From NCBI GenBank assembly GCA_945903885.1, contig CAMDPB010000046.1:1-7464 (forward strand): a stretch of 7,464 nt of DNA, written 5' to 3'. The translations under genes were made by a program, and so were the position numbers. Source of the stretch: Candidatus Finniella inopinata. Lineage in GTDB: Bacteria; Pseudomonadota; Alphaproteobacteria; Paracaedibacterales; CAITNM01. Position 1 is the stretch's first letter; each line of letters opens with the position of its first letter. Below, piece after piece: positions 1-5,812 of the stretch. The notes beneath the pieces were generated by a model. That model was not told the origin of the DNA. It saw only the letters and a list, made by a program, of their open reading frames with translations, and searched no databases.

Positions 1-2
1 CC

Positions 3-173
3 TGGTTAGGAAGTTTGTGGTCATGGATATTTGAGTGCATTGCCTCACGTGCATTGCAAAAATTCAGCGGTCTTGTTGGTGTATCAGCTATCAAACGTGT
101 CTATGCAGGCATTCCTCTCAAAAAAACTGAAAAGGAACAACGTATTGCCATTCCCCAAGCGACACTCGGATAA
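3..173 (+). CDS. Possible C-terminal end of an unrecognised protein, cut by the left window edge
   Basis: An open frame runs from the window edge for 56 codons to a TAA at 171-173. The translation looks protein-like: an aromatic, hydrophobic start (WLGSLWSWIF) followed by a basic tail that ends IAIPQATLG. The tryptophan-rich opening could be the end of a membrane segment, with the Lys/Arg-rich tail in the cytoplasm. The stop codon lies directly before the SRPBCC-like remnant on the same strand, a spacing that would suit two neighbouring genes of one operon. I do not recognise a family. A 56-codon open frame can arise by chance, so this is a weak call. The overlapping frame that opens at 31 only becomes convincing after about 172. 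Confidence 0.33.
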   Translation, partial: WLGSLWSWIFECIASRALQKFSGLVGVSAIKRVYAGIPLKKTEKEQRIAIPQATLG

Positions 174-306
174 GAAAATACATATACATACCGAAATAAC
201 CATAAAGTCTCCTGTGCCACAAATTTGGAATGCTTTAACTAATTTTGCTGACCACCCAAAACTTATGATAATATTCGAGCAAACTACTGTGAAACTATGG
301 CTATAA
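172..306 (+). pseudogene. N-terminal remnant of an SRPBCC (START-like, polyketide cyclase/AHSA1-type) protein
   Basis: The frame encodes the stretch HTEITIKSPVPQIWNALTNF followed by ADHP. It matches the first beta strand and helix of the SRPBCC fold, where proteins typically read 'I-x-I-x-A-P-x-x-x-V-W-x-x-L-T-D-F-x-x-Y-P-x-W'. SRPBCC proteins bind hydrophobic ligands in a deep cavity and are usually about 140-150 residues long. Here the resemblance stops near position 258, after about 30 residues, and a TAA follows at 304-306. No ATG lies at the expected start; the codon where one would be expected is ATA, so the start may also be lost. The family call comes from motif resemblance. That the gene is dead is inferred from its length and from the facing truncated gene. 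Confidence 0.5.
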
Positions 307-538
307 GATCGCTCGGCTTATCTACAATAGCTTTAGGGCTAGAAAACCCCAATAATTTTTTTGAATGAAACCCCCAGGTTACAGCAATTGACTGAACAAA
401 AGCCTGAATAAATTGATAAAAAGAGTCGCAAATTGTTCCATCAAAATCAAAAATAACGACAGGTTTATTGGTAGGGATTATTGATCCGCTTATTTCGCTT
501 TTTGTTAATTCCGAATACCCAAACCATCCAATGCCCAT
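284..538 (-). pseudogene. Truncated HAD-superfamily phosphatase, N-terminal fragment
   Basis: The fragment contains the HAD motif I block VVIFDFDGTICDS. The first Asp is the catalytic nucleophile and the second the acid/base of phosphoglycolate-phosphatase-like enzymes. A cap-domain helix follows (FYQFIQAFVQSIAV). The frame stops at 284-286 after about 84 residues, whereas complete enzymes have 200-230. Motifs II, III and IV (Ser/Thr, Lys, acidic pair) are absent, so it cannot be an active HAD enzyme. ATG at 536-538 is preferred, with a weak GAG upstream; an in-frame TTG at 551-553 is the alternative. It lies 34 bases downstream of obgE on the same strand, so it may once have been the last gene of that cluster. 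Its broken 3' end faces the SRPBCC remnant. Confidence 0.6.
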
Positions 539-572
539 AAGCTCGGCTAACAAAATCTATAGAAATCTTAAT

Positions 573-1613
573 TTACGATTCTTCATCGTGTGCTATTTCA
601 TAGCTTCGTTCGTAATCTTGATCAAGGTCTGGTTTTACAATGCTCATAAGGACAGTCACAACATCGTGCACACCAGTTTTTGAAACACCCGAGATAGCAA
701 ATACTTTTTTGCCTGAGGCCTTTTCAAGTTCTTTTATTTTTTCTTCTACTTCTTCTTCATCAAGTGCATCAATTTTATTTAATGCAAGCACCTCTGGTTT
801 ATCAACCAAACCTTCTAGATACATTTCAAGTTCATGACGGATAGTTTTATATGCTCCAACCACATCGTCCTGAGTAGCATCGATTAGGTGCAACATAGCC
901 CCACAACGCTCCACATGACCTAAAAAGCGATGACCAAGGCCTTGACCTAGGTGAGCATTTTCAATCAAGCCAGGAAGGTCAGCTAAAACGAATTCTTTCT
1001 CATAAGCATACACAACTCCTAATTGAGGATGCAGTGTCGTAAATGGATAGTCAGCAATTTTAGGATGGGCACGAGAAACAACAGATAAAAATGTAGATTT
1101 TCCAGCATTTGGCAATCCAATAAGGCCCACATCAGCTATAAGCTTAAGACGCAGCCAGACCCACTTTTCATCTCCAGGCCAACCTGGATCTGCGCGTCTT
1201 GGTGTTTGATTGACAGAGGTTTTATAGTGACTGTTACCAAAACCACCATCACCACTTTTTAAAAGGCGATATCGCATTCCTGGTTGATCCATATCAACTA
1301 TCAAGGTTTCTTTGTCTTCTTCTAAAATTTGAGTACCAACAGGAACTTTTAAGATAACATCTGGGGAATCAGGGCCTGTGCGATTTCGCCCCGATCCATT
1401 TTGACCTTTTGCAGCTTTGAAATGTTGTTGATAGCGATAATCTATAAGGGTATTAAGGTTGTCAGATGTTTCCACCCAAACGCTCCCGCCTTTTCCACCA
1501 TTACCCCCATCCGGGCCACCATATTCAATAAATTTCTCACGACGAAAACCGAGACATCCATTTCCTCCATCGCCGGATTTAACGAATATTTTTGCTTCAT
1601 CAAGAAACTTCAT
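573..1613 (-). CDS. obgE: GTPase Obg/CgtA, 50S ribosome assembly factor
   Basis: Obg is an essential GTPase that binds the immature 50S subunit and links ribosome assembly to growth state. The 346 residues fit the alphaproteobacterial length. Residues 1-158 form the glycine-rich Obg fold (SGDGGNGC, GGPDGGNGGKGG). The G domain follows: P-loop GLPNAGKST at 166-174, switch I DYPFTTL at 188-194, DLPG at 212-215 with the Obg-type ENAHLGQGLG, NKID at 279-282 and SGVS at 308-311. A short acidic tail ends the protein. The ATG is preceded by a good Shine-Dalgarno sequence (AGGTGAG). The gene lies 62 bases after rpmA in the usual rplU-rpmA-obgE order, but an intrinsic terminator sits between them, so expression depends on read-through or on a promoter I could not identify. 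All motifs are intact. Confidence 0.97.
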   Translation of the reverse strand: MKFLDEAKIFVKSGDGGNGCLGFRREKFIEYGGPDGGNGGKGGSVWVETSDNLNTLIDYRYQQHFKAAKGQNGSGRNRTGPDSPDVILKVPVGTQILEEDKETLIVDMDQPGMRYRLLKSGDGGFGNSHYKTSVNQTPRRADPGWPGDEKWVWLRLKLIADVGLIGLPNAGKSTFLSVVSRAHPKIADYPFTTLHPQLGVVYAYEKEFVLADLPGLIENAHLGQGLGHRFLGHVERCGAMLHLIDATQDDVVGAYKTIRHELEMYLEGLVDKPEVLALNKIDALDEEEVEEKIKELEKASGKKVFAISGVSKTGVHDVVTVLMSIVKPDLDQDYERSYEIAHDEES

Positions 1614-1623
1614 AACTCACCTA

Positions 1624-1655
1624 TAAAAAAAGCGCCTCGAACAATTCGAAGCGCT
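1624..1655 (-). terminator. Intrinsic terminator after rpmA, immediately upstream of obgE
   Basis: Read on the minus strand, an 11-bp stem AGCGCTTCGAA / TTCGAGGCGCT has one G-T wobble and a 3-base loop (TTG), followed by seven T. This is a textbook rho-independent terminator. It lies about 20 bases after the rpmA stop and ends about 10 bases before the start codon of obgE, just ahead of its ribosome-binding site. It would lower obgE transcription relative to the two ribosomal protein genes. Confidence 0.85.
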
Positions 1656-1675
1656 AAAGGGTGTCCAATTAAACT

Positions 1676-1933
1676 TTACGCGGCTGGAATAACAGACACG
1701 AAAGAACGATTAGCTCGACCTTTGGAAAACTCAACAACGCCTTCAATTGTTGCAAACAGGGTGTGATCTGTGCCCATACCTACATTTTTACCAGGATGAA
1801 ATTTAGTTCCGCGCTGACGTACTATAATGTTTCCTGATATTACTTGCTGTCCGCCAAAGCGCTTTACGCCAAGACGTTTACTTTCAGAGTCACGACCATT
1901 TCGTGAACTACCACCAGCTTTTTTCGTTGCCAT
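1676..1933 (-). CDS. rpmA: 50S ribosomal protein L27
   Basis: L27 lies near the peptidyl transferase centre, where its N-terminal tail contacts tRNA in the P site. The 85-residue protein opens MATKKAGGSSRNGRDS and continues with SKRLGVKRFGGQ, VRQRGTKFHPG and NVGMGTDHTLFA, which is the full L27 signature. The N-terminus is the direct type: there is no Firmicute-style leader needing protease removal. GGGAG stands about 9 bases before the ATG and serves as ribosome-binding site. It follows rplU by 21 bases, surely in one transcript, and is followed by an intrinsic terminator. Length and motifs are normal. Confidence 0.97.
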   Translation of the reverse strand: MATKKAGGSSRNGRDSESKRLGVKRFGGQQVISGNIIVRQRGTKFHPGKNVGMGTDHTLFATIEGVVEFSKGRANRSFVSVIPAA

Positions 1934-1954
1934 GGATCAATCTCCCGTTGTTAA

Positions 1955-2269
1955 TTAGCTTGCAATAATTTTCGTAATTTTAACAACCGTTAAGTGTTGG
2001 CGGTGGCCTTTCTTACGGCGATAATTTTGACGACGTTTTTTCTTAAAAATAATAACTTTTCGATCGCGCATCTGCTTCAAAATAAGTGCTTCAACCTTTG
2101 CACCCACAATGACTGGAGCTCCAACTGTTGATTTTGTTGCGTCACCAATCATTAGCACATGATCAAAAACAATTGTTTCACCCTCAATAGACTCTAATTT
2201 TTCTATCTTAATGATGTTATTTTCTTCTACGCGGTATTGTTTTCCGCCGGTTTTGATCACTGCAAACAT
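1955..2269 (-). CDS. rplU: 50S ribosomal protein L21
   Basis: L21 binds 23S rRNA in the large subunit. The 104-residue protein begins MFAVIKTGGKQYRVEE, the classical L21 opening. It ends with the basic block KKKRRQNYRRKKGHRQ and then TVVKITKI, matching the L21 C-terminal signature. Length is typical (about 100-105). The ATG has a purine-rich AGAGAG as likely ribosome-binding site. This is the first gene of the minus-strand cluster rplU-rpmA-obgE and is divergent from fliQ, so its promoter must lie in the 120 bases between them. Confidence 0.97.
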   Translation of the reverse strand: MFAVIKTGGKQYRVEENNIIKIEKLESIEGETIVFDHVLMIGDATKSTVGAPVIVGAKVEALILKQMRDRKVIIFKKKRRQNYRRKKGHRQHLTVVKITKIIAS

Positions 2270-2389
2270 AGCATCTCTCTAAGTAATTATAAAATATTTT
2301 GCCTATACAAAATGCATAGCACCTAAAATATCTATCGCGATTTACCCGTTTGTGTCAAGATTTTTATATAGATTTAATTGTATATTTTC
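2270..2389. promoter_or_regulatory. Divergent promoter region between rplU and fliQ
   Basis: Two transcripts should start here, leftward for rplU and rightward for fliQ. On the minus strand a perfect TATAAT lies at 2286-2291, 17 bases before the rplU ATG, with no convincing -35 partner. On the plus strand TTTACC (2341-2346) and TATATA (2365-2370), 18 bases apart, could be -35 and -10 boxes for fliQ; TTGTGT (2350) with TTTAAT (2373) is an alternative. An 8-bp palindrome ATCGCGAT occupies 2334-2341. That promoters exist here follows from gene layout; the exact boxes are guesses. Confidence 0.35.
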
Positions 2390-2671
2390 ATGGATCAAGG
2401 CCTTGCCATTTCAGTATTAAGGGAAGCAGTGCTGTTAATCATCAAGCTGAGCCTACCTATTTTGCTTGTTGCGCTGATTGTTGGTGTAATTATTTCTCTA
2501 CTTCAAGCACTTACGCAAATTCAGGAACAAACCTTAACTTTTGTTCCTAAAATGTTAGCCGTTTTTGGAGTATTAGTTTTGTTACTGCCATTTATGTTGG
2601 GATCTTTACAAGATTTTGCTACCGACCTTTTTAATCTAATAGTCATTAAAGAGGTTAGTGTTGCCCTTTGA
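2390..2671 (+). CDS. fliQ: Flagellar export gate protein FliQ
   Basis: FliQ is one of the small membrane subunits of the FliPQR export-gate complex, which sits in the flagellar basal body and passes axial proteins across the inner membrane. The 93 residues agree with the family (about 88-90). Two hydrophobic helices (about 13-38 and 52-75) flank the conserved loop SLLQALTQIQEQTLTFVPK, the best FliQ hallmark. ATG at 2390 is chosen because it gives the usual short N-terminus; an in-frame TTG at 2378 would add four residues. Neither has a clear Shine-Dalgarno sequence. The gene overlaps fliR by 14 bases and leads a fliQ-fliR-flhB run. No fliP is visible, so it must lie elsewhere. Confidence 0.95.
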   Translation: MDQGLAISVLREAVLLIIKLSLPILLVALIVGVIISLLQALTQIQEQTLTFVPKMLAVFGVLVLLLPFMLGSLQDFATDLFNLIVIKEVSVAL

Positions 2672-3440
2672 ACTGTGGTTTTCAGATTTTCATCATTTCT
2701 TTTTCGTATTCGCCAGAGTGTTTGGCTTAGTAATGGGCATGCCATTTTTAAGTCAAATCGAGGTTTCAAGCAGATTTAGAGCTATTGCGTGCATTGCTCT
2801 TACCTTAACGTTTAATCCACTGGTACCAGATGATTATTTTCCAACAGGGCAAAACTTCACATGGGCATTCTGTCGGTTTTTTTCAGAATTTTTAGTTGGA
2901 TTTTTTCTAGGATTAATTGCTCGATTCGCTTTAGCAGCAGTTGAATTTGCTGGGCAACTTATCGGCTTCTCTGCAGGAATTTCATCTGCAACTGTTTTCA
3001 ACCCAAGCCAAGCAAATCATGGATCAGTAGTGAGCGTATTTTTAACGATGGCAGCTATGACTAGCTTTTTAGTGCTAGATGGTCATCATATGCTATTTAA
3101 AAATTTACTAACAACATATTCAAAACTAACCCCTGAATGGTTCTCATTAGAATCGCCGCTGCTAAATGATTTTTTTAAAGGCATTGTAATTTTAAGCGAT
3201 ATGTTGATGAGAGCAGGTTTTCAGCTAAGCATTCCATTTCTTTTAGTTAATACGGTTTTGCAATTTGCTTTAGGAGTATTAGGTAAGTTAGTGCCTCAAA
3301 TACAGGTTTTCTTTCTGGGCATGTCATTACAGATTCTCTTGGGTTGGTTCGTGTTGCTTGTAAGTTTTGGCGCAATGCTTTTATTTTATGAAAAACTGAA
3401 CACATCAGCTTATTCAATAATGGGGTTTGCCCATGGCTGA
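2658..3440 (+). CDS. fliR: Flagellar export gate protein FliR
   Basis: FliR joins FliP and FliQ in the helical export gate of the flagellar type III apparatus in the inner membrane. The 260-residue protein is of normal length and very hydrophobic, with about six membrane segments. Family features are the N-terminal FVFARVFGLVMGMPFL, the central ALAAVEFAGQLIGFSAGIS and FNPSQ, and the C-terminal LGKLVPQIQVFFLGMSLQI. There is no ATG near the start. GTG at 2658 and TTG at 2661 are both possible; GAGG at 2651-2654 stands 3 or 6 bases away, so the TTG has the better spacing. The start lies inside the end of fliQ and the stop inside the start of flhB, which suggests translational coupling. Confidence 0.95.
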   Translation: MLPFELWFSDFHHFFFVFARVFGLVMGMPFLSQIEVSSRFRAIACIALTLTFNPLVPDDYFPTGQNFTWAFCRFFSEFLVGFFLGLIARFALAAVEFAGQLIGFSAGISSATVFNPSQANHGSVVSVFLTMAAMTSFLVLDGHHMLFKNLLTTYSKLTPEWFSLESPLLNDFFKGIVILSDMLMRAGFQLSIPFLLVNTVLQFALGVLGKLVPQIQVFFLGMSLQILLGWFVLLVSFGAMLLFYEKLNTSAYSIMGFAHG

Positions 3441-4509
3441 TGAATCTCCGGATAAAGAACAAAAAACACTTGACCCAAGCGTCAAACGCTATGAGGACGC
3501 TTATAAAAAAGGCCAAGCACCTATTTCCAAAGACTTCAATAATTTTGCTTTTTTGGTTGTGTGTTTAGGAGTTTTTGCTTGGATTTTACCATGGTGTCTT
3601 AGACGTACATTAGATTTTTTAACAAATTTTATTAGCCTGTCTTGCGAGCTCCACATTGGTACCCCTAGCGATCTAGGGTTTTTATTTAAAAATATCCTCT
3701 TGAAAATGGCAGAGGTTCTTTGGGCTCCATTTTTTGCTCTTGTCCTTGGAGCCATTGCTGTGGGCTTAAGCCAAAGCTACAAAGCAATTTCCACGAAGAG
3801 CATTCAACCAAAAGCGTCTCATATTTCATTAATGAAGGGAATGCAACGCATCTTTAGTAAGCAATCAGTAGTAGAAACAGCAAAATCATCAATTAAGTTA
3901 ATTTTCTTGGGAGGATTGTTCTATTTTATCTTTGAAGATCACGTAACAAGGTTAACCGTTTGGCTTTGGGCCAGTCCATTTGAATACCTTGTTACGCTAA
4001 ATCAACTGATCATAAAGTATTTAAGCGTTGTTTTGATTGCTTATGCGTTTGTAAGTGGGTTTGACTTTTGGTATCAACGTCACGTTTTTAAAGAAAACCT
4101 TAAAATGACCGTGCAAGAGCAGCGGGACGAACACAAAGAGCAAGAAGGCGATCCAAAGGTTCGCTCGCGCATTCGTGAGGTGCAGCGGGAACGGTCACGC
4201 ACTAGAATGCTCGGGAAAATTCCTCAAGCAACCGTTATTGTTACAAACCCAACCCACTTTTCAGTGGCACTACGATGGGAAGAAGACAGCATGGAAGCTC
4301 CGATTATTATTGCAAAAGGAGCAGATGTTCTAGCCTTTAAAATACGTGAAATTGCAAAAGAACACAAAATTCCAGTTGTTGAAAATGCCCCTGTAGCGAG
4401 ATCACTGTATGACAGCGTTAACTTAGATCAGCAAATTCCACCAGAATATTATAAGGTTGTTGCCGAGGTTATTCGCACAGCAATGCGTATTCGCAGTCAT
4501 CAGTTTTAA
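3433..4509 (+). CDS. flhB: Flagellar export switch protein FlhB
   Basis: FlhB is the membrane protein that switches flagellar export from rod/hook to filament substrates. From ATG 3433 it has 358 residues, the normal length. An N-terminal KRYEDAYKKGQAPISKD block precedes four membrane helices (about 38-56, 94-113, 152-168, 186-211). The linker carries LKMTVQEQRDEHKEQEGDP, and the cytoplasmic domain has the self-cleavage motif NPTH at 272-275. In studied homologues the chain splits between that Asn and Pro, so the switch looks functional. An in-frame TTG at 3427 is possible, but the ATG gives the usual opening. It overlaps fliR by 8 bases. No terminator is obvious in the 53 bases before the convergent Nudix gene. 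Confidence 0.97.
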   Translation: MADESPDKEQKTLDPSVKRYEDAYKKGQAPISKDFNNFAFLVVCLGVFAWILPWCLRRTLDFLTNFISLSCELHIGTPSDLGFLFKNILLKMAEVLWAPFFALVLGAIAVGLSQSYKAISTKSIQPKASHISLMKGMQRIFSKQSVVETAKSSIKLIFLGGLFYFIFEDHVTRLTVWLWASPFEYLVTLNQLIIKYLSVVLIAYAFVSGFDFWYQRHVFKENLKMTVQEQRDEHKEQEGDPKVRSRIREVQRERSRTRMLGKIPQATVIVTNPTHFSVALRWEEDSMEAPIIIAKGADVLAFKIREIAKEHKIPVVENAPVARSLYDSVNLDQQIPPEYYKVVAEVIRTAMRIRSHQF

Positions 4510-4562
4510 TGGTTTGCTTTAAGGTATGCTAAATATTCAAGTGTAAGATTAAAAACAGAATT

Positions 4563-4934
4563 TTAAAGATATCTCTCAAACACCTCTTTTTCACCCCAAA
4601 TAAGAGGCATTTTAAGAGATTCTTCCCTGGTTTTCCACATGTAATTTTGATGCTCTCTCTCGTTTAATACAACTTCTTCCGGTTTTATCTCAAACTTAAA
4701 AATAAAAACATGAAAAAAGAAATCTTTTTTAGGATCCACTAGATAAATTGTTTTTATATAGACTACAGAATTTCCTTCCAAAGTTATTCCGGTTTCTTCC
4801 CTAAATTCTCTAATAACTGCGTTAAATGGACTTTCATTCTCTTCGACTTTACCACTTGGAACACCCCATGTTGCATCATCCTGCCGTTGCAAAAAAAGAT
4901 ATTCATTGTTATAAGAGGCATAGCATGCTGACAC
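4563..4934 (-). CDS. Nudix hydrolase (intact reading frame; true N-terminus probably out of frame)
   Basis: Nudix enzymes cleave nucleoside diphosphates linked to another moiety; the substrate cannot be told from sequence. The box G-x5-E-x7-R-E-x-x-E-E-x-G-[IL] is perfect, running from GKVEENES to REFREETGI (residues 28-50 counted from GTG 4934), so the metal-binding glutamates are present. WGVPSGKV ahead of the box is also typical. The 123-residue frame starts at a GTG that falls within the first beta strand. The same frame stays open to 5051, and the extra part (YEEPPPWFSPQIVV) looks like the normal lead-in of this family. No usual start codon exists in that stretch, and the only good ATG (5045-5047) is in another frame beyond a T9 run. 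The product is therefore either shortened, made by slippage, or lost. It converges on flhB. Confidence 0.8.
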   Translation of the reverse strand: MSACYASYNNEYLFLQRQDDATWGVPSGKVEENESPFNAVIREFREETGITLEGNSVVYIKTIYLVDPKKDFFFHVFIFKFEIKPEEVVLNEREHQNYMWKTREESLKMPLIWGEKEVFERYL

Positions 4935-5047
4935 GACTATTTGCGGACTGAACCAAGGTGGTGGCTCCTCATATATTCCCTGTACTCTTAAGTCACCAGA
5001 TCCAATAAGTGAATTTAACAGTAAAAAAAAACAAGGAATATTTTCAT
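4935..5047 (-). other. Frameshifted N-terminal segment of the Nudix gene, with a T9 slippage tract
   Basis: ATG at 5045-5047 (minus strand) begins MKIFLVFFYC and hits TAA at 5015-5017. Nine T in a row (A at 5023-5031 on the plus strand) lie within it. With ten or seven T the frame would join the Nudix frame and give MKIFLVFFLLLNSLIGSG followed by DLRVQGIYEEPPPWF. That is a short basic residue plus hydrophobic helix, resembling a signal peptide or membrane anchor, on a protein of 161 residues with the Nudix box at 66-88. The reading frames are read directly; that they once formed one gene is a strong inference. There is no clear Shine-Dalgarno sequence before this ATG. Confidence 0.6.
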
Positions 5048-5239
5048 AATTTTAAGGCACGATTGTTAAGAAGCAAGATAAAAACGTTATAGCAGCAAAC
5101 GTCGCGAAAATACCACAGTATAAAACAAAAATTTAGCCCTAATTTTAATTACTCTAGTGTAACGGAAACTATGCTGTATATTTCTACTATAGGGTGCAGT
5201 ATGTAATGACTGCAAATTTTTACACGGAGTTTTTGAGTT
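5048..5239. promoter_or_regulatory. Divergent intergenic region between the Nudix gene and the exported repeat protein
   Basis: This 190-base AT-rich gap must hold promoters in both directions. For the rightward gene, TACTAT at 5185-5190 is a possible -10 box without a good -35. Just after it lies a perfect 6-bp inverted repeat, TGCAGT (5195-5200) and ACTGCA (5209-5214), with an 8-base spacer, near where a transcript would begin; it could be an operator or a leader hairpin. CGGAG at 5225-5229 is the ribosome-binding site for the ATG at 5240. For the leftward gene TATAAC (minus, 5086-5091) is a weak -10 candidate. No tRNA or small ORF was found. Confidence 0.3.
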
Positions 5240-5764
5240 ATGAAAGAATTATTAAAATTATTAACTGTTACATTGTTTGTTTCAGCTGCTTGTGCAGAAG
5301 ATGTTGTTGTTAAAGCCGATGCTGATGCTAAGCCAGAAGCAGTACAAGATACTACAACTGTAGAAAAGAAGACAGAAGAAAAGCATGATGACGCAACAGC
5401 GCATGCTGCACCAGTAGCAGAGCATGTAGTTCACATAAATCGTAAAGCTGCAAATGACCTAACAATGCGCCTAAGCAAGGACCAAGGTCCATGGAAAGGA
5501 CCAATGACAGAGATTCCAGTTCCAGCATGTTGCGCAGATGCAGCGGCAGCTCCAGCGGCTGTACATGCTCCTAAGGCAGCAGCTCATAAAGCCAAAGCAA
5601 CTCATAAAGCTGCTACTCACGCTGATGCTAAACCAGAAGCAAAAGCTGCTGCTCACGTTGATGCTGAACCAGAAGCAAAAGCTGCTGACCATAAAGACAC
5701 AGCAGAAGCGACAGGAAAAGCAGTTGAAACTGCAGTTGAAACAACTACTACATCTGCTAAGTAA
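5240..5764 (+). CDS. Exported Ala/Lys/His-rich repeat protein, function unknown
   Basis: I do not recognise a family. The 174-residue protein opens with a clean signal peptide (MKELLKLLTVTLFVSAACA, likely cut after A19), so it should reach the periplasm or beyond. Cys18 is not in a good lipobox. Residues 20-60 are charged and of low complexity. The middle, about 64-98 (VHINRKAANDLTMRLS, DQGPWKGPMTEIPVPACC), is the only part with balanced composition and ends in a Cys pair. Residues 100-160 are Ala/Lys/His/Glu-rich with two 12-residue repeats, THADAKPEAKAA and AHVDAEPEAKAA, and a third partial copy (DADAKPEA) near residue 27. The composition recalls histone-H1-like tails, but the signal peptide argues against DNA binding in the cytoplasm. 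It has its own ribosome-binding site and a strong terminator, so it is probably a single-gene transcript. Confidence 0.8.
   Translation: MKELLKLLTVTLFVSAACAEDVVVKADADAKPEAVQDTTTVEKKTEEKHDDATAHAAPVAEHVVHINRKAANDLTMRLSKDQGPWKGPMTEIPVPACCADAAAAPAAVHAPKAAAHKAKATHKAATHADAKPEAKAAAHVDAEPEAKAADHKDTAEATGKAVETAVETTTTSAK
5615..5686 (+). repeat. Two tandem 36-bp coding repeats
   Basis: Two in-frame 36-base units (5615-5650 and 5651-5686) encode THADAKPEAKAA and AHVDAEPEAKAA and differ at only a few bases. A degenerate partial copy encoding DADAKPEA lies near 5317-5340. Such in-frame units can expand or contract by slippage or recombination without breaking the gene. Confidence 0.8.
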
Positions 5765-5786
5765 TTTAGCTAGTCAAAAAAAGGAA

Positions 5787-5810
5787 GGGAGGCCTTGCGC
5801 CTCCTTTTTT
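5787..5810 (+). terminator. Intrinsic terminator after the exported repeat protein
   Basis: A GC-rich stem GGAGGC (5788-5793) / GCCTCC (5799-5804) has a 5-base loop and is followed directly by six T. It lies 24 bases after the stop codon. Upstream A-rich sequence (5776-5782) could pair with the T tract, and a similar stem would also form on the minus strand. The possible start codons of the next gene lie within it (TTG 5795) or 2 bases beyond its T tract (ATG 5813). Confidence 0.85.
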
Positions 5811-5812
5811 AT

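Noticed and set aside
31..171. The first half of the plus-strand frame opening at TTG 31, read as the N-terminus of the SRPBCC protein
   Set aside because: This part has no family resemblance, and another frame (3-173) over the same bases looks more protein-like. Only the part after about 172 resembles SRPBCC.
1..570. Insertion sequence or transposase debris as the cause of the degraded left region
   Set aside because: I saw no inverted terminal repeats, target duplications or transposase motifs; a simple deletion between two facing genes explains what is visible.
1401..1766. Plus-strand open frame of 121 codons across the obgE-rpmA junction
   Set aside because: It is antisense to two firmly identified genes and runs through the terminator hairpin, with no ribosome-binding site and no family resemblance.
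2374..2388. Possible CtrA-type site (TTAA-N7-TTAA) ahead of fliQ, expected for alphaproteobacterial flagellar genes
   Set aside because: Only one half-site is present (TTAA-N7-TTTT), and it sits too close to the start codon to be convincing in AT-rich sequence.
5048..5239. tRNA or small RNA gene in the longest gap on the right half
   Set aside because: There is no cloverleaf-compatible pairing, no TTCGAATC-like T loop, and only one short inverted repeat.
5471..5692. Minus-strand frame rich in Ser/Phe/Cys with internal repeats, and a plus-strand frame rich in Gln/Leu/Lys at 5538-5816
   Set aside because: Both are shadows of the repeat-bearing exported protein gene; their repetitiveness comes from its 36-bp units and neither has a plausible start signal.
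4563..5764. The Nudix gene and the exported protein as a two-gene toxin-antitoxin or defence module
   Set aside because: They are divergent, separated by 190 bases, and the exported protein has a signal peptide; nothing links them functionally.
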